From: Thozetella sp. PMI_491
Taxonomy: Eukaryota > Ascomycota > Sordariomycetes > Chaetosphaeriales > Chaetosphaeriaceae
Length of the DNA: 64,000 bases
Direction of reading: 5' to 3'
Assembly: GCA_021432635.1 (NCBI GenBank)
Contig: MU270041.1
Span: forward strand, 80,408 to 144,407
In this document: piece by piece, positions 54,651 to 64,000 of the stretch
Layout of the letters: every line of letters begins with the position of its first letter
Numbering within the stretch: position 1 is the stretch's first letter
Position numbers and translations under genes: made by a program
The notes under the pieces: model-generated
Told to the model about the DNA's origin: nothing
Databases searched by the model: none
What the model saw: only the letters and a program-made list of their open reading frames with translations

Positions 54651-56256
54651 ATGAGAGCCTCCTCAGTTAGTCATCCCGCCCGGTGGCTCACGCTCGGGCT
54701 CATCGCCGGGCAAGTATCTATGGGGGCTTGCAGCGTCGTTTGCGACACGCTTCTAGCAACGACGAACATCCCACAGTACCTGCCGGGGAGCCCAGAGTTC
54801 GTGACGGAGCAGTCGCACTACTGGTCCACCGCAGCCAGCGCACTCTTGCCGGCGTGCATCCTTGCGCCGACCACCGCCCAGGAGGTAGCTACCATCGTCC
54901 AGGTCCTGCTGAGCACGAACGAGAGCTTTGCCATCAAATCCGGCGGGCACAACCCAAACAACTTTTTCGCTAGCATCAACGGCGGCGCTCTGATCTCGAC
55001 GCTGAACATGAAGGACGTCATCCTCGATGTGGCAGCGGAAACTGTGAGGATCGGGCCGGGTAACCGTTGGGATGGCGTAGCTGCGACGCTGGACGGCACA
55101 GGGTATACCGTTATTGGCGGCAGGATTGGCAACGTCGGAGTCGGGGGTTACCTGCTGGGCGGTAAGTCGAGCTTTATGCAGATTAAGCGAGCGCCGGAAC
55201 CTGCATACCGAGCATGCACTGACCAAGGCTTCAGGCGGTTTGAGCTTCATGTCAACCGAGTATGGCTGGGCGGCTAACAACGTGCTCGAATACGAGCTGG
55301 TCCTTTCCAACGCCACTGTCGTCACCGTGAGCAGTACGTCGCATCCGGACCTCTTCCTGGCGCTGAAGGGAGGCGGCAACAACTACGGCATCGTGACCTC
55401 GTTCCTGGTCAAAGCGCACCCGCAGGGCGAGGTCTGGGGCGGCAACATAGTCTTCAATGCTACCAACGAGACTAACACGGCGATATTGGCTGCCGTGCGC
55501 GGCTTCACGCAGGCCTACCCGGACGACAAGGCGGGCATCATCCTCACGGCCGAATTGTCGGGTGGGGGGATTGTCGATATCTGGGTCCTCTTCCTGTACT
55601 ATAACGGCCCTGTGCCGCCGGCAGGCGTGTTCGATGCCTTTACGTCCATCGGGGCGTGGTCCAACACCTGCAAGACACAGAGCTACTCGGCGTTGCTAAG
55701 CGGGAACAACTGGGCAGTCATCAAAGGGAGCGTGTATACCATCGGCACCGAGACAGTCCCACTGCCGGACGCGGGAGTCCCATCCGCCGGGCTCGAGGTG
55801 CTGCAAAGCATCCACGACCACTGGCGCGAGGTCAGCACAGGCGTACAGGACGTGGCGGGGGTGATCGCGAGCATCGCGTTCCAACCATTCCCACGGAGCT
55901 TGGCGCGGCTGGCGCGTGACAGCGGCGGCGACCTCTACGACTTTGACGACTCGGTGGATCGCATCATCGTCGAGCTCGACTTCAGCTTCTGGCTGCAGCC
56001 CGACTTCGACCGCATCGACCAAGCCATGCAGGACACGTACGGCGGCATCCGCGAGCGCGTGCAGAGCTTCACGGCGCAAGGTGTGCTGCCCGACGCGTTC
56101 CTGCCGTTGTTTGCCAACGACGCCTACTTCCGCGAGGACCTCTTCGGGCGTCTGCGGCCGGACCGGCAGGCGCTGGCGGCGCAGGTTCGGGACGACGTCG
56201 ACGCGGCCGGGCTGTGGAAGAGCCGGACAGGGGGGTTCAAGATCGATAATGCCTGA
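54651..56256 (+). CDS. Secreted FAD-linked oxidase, berberine-bridge-enzyme-like
   Basis: Exons are 54651-55161 and 55235-56256; the 73-nt intron has donor GTAAGT and branch CTGAC, and the product is 510 residues. An N-terminal hydrophobic segment (WLTLGLIAGQVSMGACSVV) is a likely signal peptide. The FAD-binding type 4 domain shows the covalent-flavin histidine H100 in IKSGGHNPN. In the second site the motif is GGRIGNVGVGGYLLGGG, with Ile159 where bicovalent enzymes have the flavin-linked Cys. A single covalent link is therefore expected. The second half (IIVELDFSFWLQ, NDAYFREDLFGRLR) matches the BBE-like substrate domain. Such enzymes oxidise sugars, alcohols or alkaloid-like molecules with oxygen. 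The substrate is unknown. Confidence 0.88.
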
Positions 56257-56986
56257 GGTCTGAACCCCGGCGAACGCACCTCGGCGCCGTCTTTGGGTTC
56301 TTCATTTACGAAACCCATGTCGGGGCCCTCGGACCGTGCCCTCAGCTACGGATCTGGCAGGCGCCGAGGATGCAACAGTGCGACCACCTCTAAAGATTGA
56401 CCGAGCGATTGAGATTGGAATGCGACCCAGGGTGCAACGTTGTGGCCACTCCGGGCTGTACATACCTGGCTTGCCCAAAGCTCGCCATTCTGTTTCCCAT
56501 TTGTGCTTTTTGTACCTTATCCATTCATTTTTGCCCGTCCGAACAAACTTTCAACGCGTTTCAGCTCGTGAAGACCATCATCGTGCGTTCCACTCGCAAT
56601 AATATACTCAGTTGTGACATCCCTAACCACTGCGGGAGGATCACCCGCTCCCAGTCGGATCCACATGGTGACATCGCTCTATAGGAGCGAGCCAAGGTGG
56701 CAGGGGTTGGGGGCTATCTACCATAGTACATTTACTAATAGTGCCTAGTTACCTGATGTGACAGCAGAGTATGGCCGACTGTCCGCTGCTTTTGGTGTTC
56801 GCTACATGCCGCTTGCCTGGATGCGGATGGCGTGCCCCTGCGATGCCGCCGCCCTTGGCTCCTAAGTTTCGCCCGAAGTCCGCATGGCGCCCCTCAGTCA
56901 AGACATATTGCTCCAGTAGATACCCCCAAATCTCGAACCTTCTGCACGATTGCACTCATAGCTGTCTTGCGTGCTGAGCCGACGAA
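56257..56986. other. Intergenic
   Basis: About 730 bp between two plus-strand genes. No gene or repeat is seen; it serves as the promoter of the oxidoreductase gene. Confidence 0.5.
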
Positions 56987-58380
56987 ATGGGCGTGTTTTA
57001 TTTCGTAGGCCGCCTCTGGCAGGCCGTGTGGCCCCAGGTCATGCCCAAATCGAGCGATGCACTCAAGTTTGGAATCCTCGGCGCAGCCAACATCGCGTGA
57101 GTATCGTCTATGCAGACCCTGGCCACACGTCTGGTGCCAAAGGCTAACCGCGCGTTGCAGCCCGATGGCACTCATCGCCCCGGCGAAAGCGCACGCGGAG
57201 GTGATCATCCAGGCTGTTGCGGCGCGGGACCGCAAGAAAGCCGAGGCATTTGCCAAGAAGCACGGCATCCCGGAGGTGAGGGATTCCTATCAAGGTAAGA
57301 TTTACGGCGCCGCGTCGCCGGCCCTCTGCTAGGGAACCTGGGTTCGGCGCCGCGCCGGAAATGACACCAATACCGCGTAATGCCGTCTGACCGTCTCCGC
57401 CAGAGATCATCGATGACCCAAACATCGACTGCGTCTTCATCCCTCTCCCCAACGGGCTTCACTTTGAGTGGGCGGTCCGCGCAATTCGCGCAGGCAAGCA
57501 CGTCCTCCTTGAGAAGCCGTCGGTGTCCAACGGCACCGAGGCGGAGATCCTGTTTCGTTTACCGGAGCTCTCTCAGCCCAACGCCCCGGTCCTTCTGGAA
57601 GCGTTCCACTACCGCTTCCAGCCCTGCTGGACGCTCTTCCGTTCGTTCATCACTCCCGCCGATGTTGTCTATGCCGACGCCAGGGCAGCGGTCCCAGGAT
57701 TTTTGTTCAACAAGGACGATATCCGCTTTAACTACTCCCTGTCGGGTGGGACGATGATGGACCTCGGCACGTATTGCTTTTCTACCCTACGGCAGGTGTT
57801 CGACGCCAACCCTGAGGAGTGCTTGAGCTGCGAGACGGAGGCCTTCACAGAGGGGCAGCAGAAGAACTGCGACTACACCGCATCCGCCAAGTTCCGCTTC
57901 CCTAATGGTGGTGTTGGCGAAGCTTACGCTAGTCTGAAAGGCCCTTTGCTCATGAAGTTTCCGACCGTGACTGTGCAGCACAAGGAGGTGGCCGTCGCGG
58001 ACGATAAGCTGCCCGCTTCGCAGGAGAAATTCCGCACCCGCGAGGTCAAGTGTTGGAACTTCATGTTCAGCATCGTCTACCACCGCATCGACGTCGTGGA
58101 CACGTATGTGATCCGGAACAAGGACGACGGGAAGGAGGTTAAGAAATGGACCGAGAAGAGCTTCCACAAGGGGTACAGCTGGGAAGAGTCCGGCTTTGGG
58201 CGCCGGCCGGAGAGCTGGTTCTCCTACCTGCACCAGCTCGACCAGTTTGTGAATCGGGTCAGAGGCAGGGAGACGACGCACTGGGTTAGCGCAGAAGACT
58301 CGATTGGCCAGATGAAGATGATCGACAGTGCCTACGAGAAGAGCGGACTGGGCGTGCGGCCCACTAGCACTTTCCGGTAA
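56987..58380 (+). CDS. Gfo/Idh/MocA-family NAD(P)-dependent oxidoreductase
   Basis: Three exons, 56987-57096, 57161-57294 and 57404-58380, with introns of 64 and 109 nt, encode 406 residues. The Rossmann nucleotide-binding loop LKFGILGAANIA is split by the first intron. The catalytic-lysine motif is GKHVLLEKPSVSNG (EKP at 118-120). The substrate domain begins LEAFHYRFQPCWTLFRSFI. The pattern is that of fungal D-xylose 1-dehydrogenase (NADP+)/dihydrodiol dehydrogenase-like proteins, which oxidise sugars or cyclic diols. The exact substrate is not readable. There is no targeting signal, so it is probably cytosolic. It is convergent with the Mup1-like permease gene, 118 bp between stops. Confidence 0.9.
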
Positions 58381-58498
58381 GAGGACGCTACTTGTCATGA
58401 CTATATTTTTGGATTGCTGTAGTGTATAATGGGAATTCGTTGATCTATCCTCATACGCCGTCCATCCTCCATGCGTAAAACATCGTGACAATGCCTCG

Positions 58499-60219
58499 TC
58501 ATATCTTGACTCGTTTGTATCTGACAACCTCTGCGCCATGCTCGTCTGAAGTCCTATCAACCTCGATCCTGTATCCTCCCAGCCTAGGCCACAGCTTTGT
58601 GAAGAAGGCCCAGTAGACCACGCCGAGCAACAATACGCCGGTTCCGACAGCCGGAAACACGTAGTACGGATAGCCTTCGGCGTCCCAGCTTCCATCGGGG
58701 GGGACGAACGGCGTAATGGCGAGGAACAAGTTCGTCAATAAGAACACGACTGTCACCGGGAGGTAGGTATGCCAAGGCGACGACCATTCTTCCTTCTTGC
58801 TGTACTGTAAGTAGATGAGGCCGGCGGCCACGAACGCATTGATCCAAGTCCCCGGGTACGTGTACAAGTTTACAATGAAGTTGTAAGCCGGTCCGGCCGG
58901 GGGTGCAATCAAGACGATGACTGTCACAAGCCAGTGAAGGAAGAGCTGCGCTACGATTAGGATAGCCCAAGAGTGTCACTTTTAGGGGGGGTGCCACGAC
59001 TTACCGATGCAGCCGGCGCGCGGAAGGGCTTGTTCGAGGCCCAGAGCTTGCTGTAAGGCAAGAGCCCCTCCTTCGCCAGCTCCTGGTTGACGCGTGCGTG
59101 CGCAAAGCTGACGGCTACCACATTCCCTAGGTTGCTCATGGCCACGAAGGTAGGTAGGCTGCGAGCGGCCACGCTCTTGCCGAACACATTCTGGAAGAAC
59201 AGGCCCGCGACGATTACTTCAGACTCGGCGATATCCTCCTTCGGGATGGCGGCGAAATACGCGACGTTGACTAGAACGTAGAGTATAGTGACGCCGCCGA
59301 CGGCCAGCGGCGCGGCGATAGCGAGCGTCCGCCGTGGGTTTTTTAGCTCGCCTAGTACATAGTTGGCGTTCTCCCATCCCTTGTAGCTGTACACGACCTG
59401 TAGCAGCGCTGTGGCGTAGGCGTAAGCGCCGCCGCCACCCCAGCCTTCTCCGCGGCCAACGGAAAAAGCGTTGTCGAAGTTGTGCGGGTTCGGCACGAGC
59501 CGATAACCAGCTAGAACTGCGAAACCCGAGAAAACGATAAGCAGGAGGATGATGACTTTGAAGACGCCGAGCAGCGTCGCCAACCGCAGGCCCCACCTGG
59601 GCAGCGTCGAGTGCAGCAGCACGACGGCAGTGATGCAAGCGACGCCGATGGTACGCGCGGGCCAGCCGTCGAGCGACTCGCCGCCGAGGGCGAGGAGCAC
59701 GTAGCGGCCGAATGCCAGCGAGTTGCCCGCCGAGAAGCCGAGCAGCACCATCTGGACGGCGAAGATGCAGGTGGCGAGATACCGGGGGCGGCGGTAGACG
59801 CGCTCCAGGTAGTTCTTCTCGCCGCCAGAGCGCGGGATCGCAAGCCCGAACTCGAGATACACCGACAGCCCCGCAAAAGTCAGGAGCCCACCGAGCAGCC
59901 ACAGCACGATGCTGATGCCGACGGACCCGGTGGAGGAGAAGATGCTGGACGGGGTGGAGAAGACTGCCGGTCGGTGTCAGTGAGCTGCCGGCTGCTTAGG
60001 CGCAGTCGGAGGGGAGGGATACTCACTGCCCGTCCCGATCATCTTGTTGAGAATCAGGGACACGGCGCCAGCGACGCCGATCTTTCGGGACTCCGGGAAG
60101 GCATGTGTCTCCACTGCCTCAACAGACCCGTTGGGCTGGGCACGGCGGCTGCTGCCCACGAGCGGCGTGCGCTCATCCGCCTCGGCGCTCGAGCGGCCCA
60201 CACCCGAGTTATCGCTCAT
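58499..60219 (-). CDS. Mup1-like amino-acid (methionine-type) permease
   Basis: Exons are 60219-60027, 59963-59005 and 58945-58499, with introns of 63 and 59 nt; the product is 532 residues. The first junction completes LILNKMIGTGIFSTPSSIFS, the consensus first helix of the LAT/Mup1 group of APC permeases. Other blocks are LEFGLAIPRSGGEKNYLERV, YSYKGWENANYVLGELKNPR and AMSNLGNVVAVSFAHARVNQ. At the third exon the nearer AG (CGTAG) breaks the frame, while CGCAG four bases further gives LFLHWLVTVIVLIAPPAGPA, as in the family. Yeast Mup1 is a high-affinity methionine and cysteine importer of the plasma membrane; similar specificity here is inference. About twelve helices are predicted. Confidence 0.92.
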
Positions 60220-62027
60220 CGTGGCCGTTCACGCCAGTCGCTCGCTCGAGAGTATTCGCGGGTCTGAGGGCACGAAAAATGAACTCCGTCACCTTCTCTC
60301 CAGTATTCCGGTCAAATGATGGCGAGGCATGCGTGCCGCACTCTGCGCGCATTCGCGCGGCTGGTATTTGACGGACGCCGGATGGCGTGCTCGGCGGCCC
60401 CGATGGCAAACACCGGAGGCCCGGCTAGCGCCCCACTGCCGGTTTTTTTTTTTTTGTTGCCTTTGCCTTTGCTCTTTGATCGGAGGCGAATGCCATCCAC
60501 ACACGATCAACACCAACCCGAAATCACACCTAACAGACATTCGGGGCCCGGATTCCAAAACCTACTAGATTCTATTCTCTAGCTTGGTAGACGCCGTCCT
60601 TGAAGTAGATAAGCTATAGTACTGGTCGGAGGAAGTGACACCAACACAGAAAGGAACCGTATGGTATTGCGTGTGGTTTAGAGGCCGTTGCATCCTGTGA
60701 ATCCCGCACCCATAAACCCTCTAGCCACTCCTCTGGTTTCTATCATTGATGAGACTCTCATATTTTGCCTGGACAAGTTCGACCAGGTGTGGAGCCATGG
60801 CCACTTATTATGACCGTCGAGCTATGGAAGAATGATTGTACTGTTATTCTAGTAGCGCTTGGCGTTGCCCCAAAGTATCGGGCTTCTCTCTGCTTGAATG
60901 AGAGGGAGAACCCAGATTCCACCATATCCCCACGGGAAGGAACTCCGGTCATCATAAATATAATACGTTTAGCCCCAGCTTAATGCCAATAGAAGAGTTG
61001 ATCACGCTCAGAGTGATGTGCTATAAACTAAGAAAGCTCTATTGGACCGTCACTACCTAGGCATTTCCGTGAAGTTCAAGGACTTTTAGGACACCGAGCG
61101 TCGGCACGCTTCAATGATGACAGTCACGCATTCGATTTCATCACAAGACATCCAAAATCTTCTTGACTAAAGTTCTTTCGTAAATACATCCTTGTTATCT
61201 TCAAACAATACGGCAAGATAGGTTCTAATTCGGATGCTCCATAACAACTTGCAGGCATGCGATAGCACTGCGGAATCTGATTCCGAGTTTCCGAGCACTT
61301 TGATAACCTTTAACCCCACGTTTCAGCCATGCTATGTGCGCGGAATGGTCGGATCTTAGTAGGGGAGGGTTCTGTACTGTACCTTAGCTTTTCTGGGGTA
61401 CAGGTACCCACTAGCCAAATGGCGTCTAGGCGTCGAGCAGCGCCTGGGCCAGGGTCGATAGCAGTTCGCTGGCACGGCGCACATGGGCTGTGTCTGCCCA
61501 TTTTCGCCCTGCATCTGCTCATTTTGCCCTGTAGTCTCCGCAAAACTCACCAGGGCGCAAGGGATTGGGGGGAGGAAACCACACACACAGCTATGCGTAT
61601 AGAGTAAATAGCCTCTACAAACCCTCATTCGATTACAGTTGACTCTTTCCGTTCCTCAAAATGGTGAAGCATCTAGCAAAGCAGCAGGAAAGCATCCCGC
61701 ACGTTGGAGGAAAGAGACATGCTAGCTCCGGGATGGTCCGAGCAAAACGCCAGCGACACCATATCTATGGCGCGTAACAGGGGCTCGGAATCCCCAGCGG
61801 CGGTTTCCTATCGGTTCCTATCTCCCCCTCATGCCAGGTACTGAATCATGGCCACGACTAGTAATAGGGGTAACTTAAGCAGGCAATGACATCGTGCTGT
61901 TAACAGCGCGCCTGCGCGATTGCCTTTTCCGAAGGTGTCAATCCACCAACATTCCTGCACCCAAAGCCATTGTATGCTCTGAGCAAAGAGAAACCAGTTT
62001 AAACTACGATATCAACCGCCGTAAAAA
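60220..62027. other. Divergent intergenic region between two permease genes
   Basis: About 1.8 kb with no supportable gene. It includes a 13-T run at 60443-60455. It contains both permease promoters; I recognise no specific binding sites. Confidence 0.5.
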
Positions 62028-63918
62028 ATGGCAAAGCTCGAAAACGACTTGAAGGAGGTCGACACCCTCGATCGTTCGTTCTCTCGCCCAGATCCCATGT
62101 TTACCGATCAGGAGCGACTGGCCCAGCTGGGCCACAAGGAAGAGCTTGATCGCCGGTTCTCTCTGACGGCTCTTGCTGCGCTCTGTCTATGCTTGATGGC
62201 AACATGGGAAGCGCTGTCCACGGTTGTCGCGGCCGCCCTGGCCAGTGGGGGGGCTCCTTGCCTTTTCTACAACTAGTACGATGCCATGGCTAGACTGCAA
62301 AGACTCATACAGACATCGACTAACAAGCCTAAAGCGTCATCTCTTTCATATGCACCGTGTGCATCGCTTGCTCGCTAGGTGAAATTGCGTCTATTTATCC
62401 AACCTCTGGAGGTAAGTAATAGCAGTTGGTTAGATTCACAGCGTCAGGTACACAGATTCTAGAATCACTTTGCTGACACGGGACTTCAATTCTACAGGTC
62501 AATATCACTGGGTAGCCGCGCTGTCCCCTGCCTCTACCAAAGTCTTCGCGTCCTTCGCGACCGGATGGATCTCCGTGGGCGCCCAGATCGTCTTCACTGC
62601 CTCGGCAGCTTTCGCTGCCGGTCTCCAGACCCAGTCGTTGATCGTCCTCAATGACGACACATATGTCCCGACACAGTGGCAAGGGATGTTATTCTACTGG
62701 TCCATCCTGGTATATGCAACTGTCATGAACATCTGGGGCATGAAACTCATGCCTACGGTGAACATGGTTTCCGGTAAGTCCTCTTATACGCTACCACGCT
62801 ACTGTTACGAGATTATATGCTTTATACAGACTAGAATTGCTAACCTACTCGACTCAGGTGTTATCCATGTCGGCGCCTTTATTGCGATCCTCATTGTACT
62901 CGGAGTTATGGCGGAGAAAAATACCTCCTCGTTCGTTTTCGTTGAGTTTCAGAACTCTAGCGGATGGTCTAATGACGGCGTCTCGTGGCTCGTTGGGCTG
63001 TTGAGCGCTGTATATCCCTTCCTCGGGTATGTGCCGTATTCATCATTTGTCTCTTGCATCACCCGTAGAGTGCTGCTAACAGGAAACTCTAGTTATGATG
63101 CTGCTTGCCATTTATCAGAGGAGCTTAACGATGCCAGCCGCAATGTCCCATTGGCCATGGTAGGCAGCGTGGTTGTCAACGGTCTCATGGGATTTATCTA
63201 CGTCATCGTACTGTTATATTCCGCGGGATCTTTGGACAATCTCCTAGCCACACCGACCGGGTTTCCCTTTATGCAGATCTACCTCGATGCGACACAGTCC
63301 AGGGCCGGAGCGACGGTGATGTCAATAATGCTGATTCTCATCGCAATCGCGGCGACCGTTGCTGGCATAGCTTCAACCTCTCGAACCCTATGGGCGTTCG
63401 CTCGTGATAAGGCAACCCCATTCGATACCTACTTCAGCGGGGTCAACGAATCTCTCAAGATTCCTGTCCGAGCTGTGGTGCTTGTCTCGGTCCTCCAGCT
63501 CATCCTTGGTTTCATCTATCTGGGCAACACAACTGCTTTCAATGCGATCCTATCCATGGCCATCATCGGAATGTACCTCTCGTACACACTCCCCGTCGTC
63601 TACATGCTCCTTTTTGGACGTCGAAAAGACTCGAAGCATCAGTTCGGCCCTTTTCGACTGGGAAAGGTACTCGGCATTACCATGAACATCATAGGACTTA
63701 TCTGGATGGTTGTTGTCATGATCTTCAGCACATTTCCAACTGTGATGCCCGTGACGGCGCAAAACATGAACTACTCTACCGTCGTCATGGCCGGCTGGCT
63801 TCTCTTTGGTCTCATCTACTACATCCTCTTCGGTCGGTTCAAGTTTGACGTTCCTTTGGGAGAGGTGTCCGTCATTTCAGACACGGAGCTTCCAGATGCG
63901 CCCAAGAACCTGAAGTAA
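62028..63918 (+). CDS. APC-family permease, GABA/choline-type (Uga4/Hnm1-like)
   Basis: Five exons, 62028-62275, 62335-62411, 62498-62773, 62858-63026 and 63093-63918, with introns of 59, 86, 84 and 66 nt, encode 531 residues. The cytoplasmic N-terminus leads into RRFSLTALAALCLCLMATWE. The joined sequences give CSLGEIASIYPTSGGQYHWV, then TVNMVSGVIHVGAFIAILIV, then YDAACHLSEELNDASRNVPL, all hallmarks of the fungal amino acid/choline transporter group. The third and fourth introns would otherwise leave in-frame foreign sequence. Members import GABA, choline, polyamines or amino acids; the substrate is unknown. The gene ends 82 bp before the window edge and is complete. Confidence 0.9.
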
Positions 63919-64000
63919 CGGCGAGGACATGGGATAGTGGGATTGTGTCGCGTGGCTTGGTGATGTTGTATTTTTCGCTCTATTTCAGTGTCTCATATGT

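Noticed and set aside
37437-63918. Secondary-metabolite biosynthetic cluster
   Set aside because: Redox enzymes, cupin and transporters are present, but there is no polyketide synthase, peptide synthetase, terpene cyclase or prenyltransferase.
1-64000. tRNA or rRNA genes, CRISPR arrays, LTR or DNA transposons
   Set aside because: Reading both strands I found no tRNA-like T-arm in a foldable context, no rRNA, no spaced direct repeats and no transposase or reverse-transcriptase motif. A covariance-model scan would be needed to exclude tRNAs fully.

Overview
The window is nuclear DNA of a filamentous ascomycete (Pezizomycotina). Almost every multi-exon gene has short introns (about 53-109 nt) with GTRNGT donors, CTRAY-type branch points and YAG acceptors. 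The recognisable proteins are fungal (Ugo1, Cfd1, Rrp15, Dal5-like MFS permeases, GH64). I rebuilt gene models by hand by joining exons where frame, splice motifs and family sequence agreed; every multi-exon model given here has an exon sum divisible by three. I saw no rRNA, tRNA, CRISPR array, LTR element, intact transposon, or polyketide/peptide synthetase.

Layout. (1) 1-12.6 kb is sparse. A secreted Lys-Thr-Thr-Ala repeat protein runs off the left edge on the minus strand, followed by about 5 kb without a gene I can defend. Then come a small unrecognised three-exon gene, a four-helix membrane protein, a RING-H2 membrane protein, a GNAT acetyltransferase and a GFA-type zinc protein. (2) 12.6-33.4 kb is mostly housekeeping: Ugo1 and the mitochondrial ferredoxin Yah1 (divergent pair), Rrp15, a lectin-like membrane protein, a large acidic trafficking-like protein, Cfd1, S-adenosylmethionine decarboxylase with a spliced upstream ORF, a four-helix membrane protein and an F-box protein. 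(3) 34.3-36 kb holds a fungal transcription-factor-like protein with no zinc cluster. (4) 37.4-64 kb is an accessory nutrient-acquisition block of transporters, secreted hydrolases and redox enzymes: MFS, FAD monooxygenase, M61 peptidase, histidine acid phosphatase, GH64 glucanase, second MFS, cupin, M61-like pseudopeptidase, BBE-like oxidase, Gfo/Idh/MocA oxidoreductase, Mup1-like permease and GABA/amino-acid permease.

How the genes may work together. Yah1 (mitochondrial Fe-S assembly) and Cfd1 (cytosolic Fe-S assembly) lie 9 kb apart, and Ugo1 shares a bidirectional promoter with Yah1. The right-hand block looks built for scavenging: secreted peptidase, phosphatase and glucanase genes alternate with permeases. 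Its most unusual feature is a pair of M61-family genes 7.5 kb apart. One is secreted with an intact zinc site. The other is cytosolic and has lost all four zinc-site residues, yet keeps its length, reading frame and PDZ-like tail.
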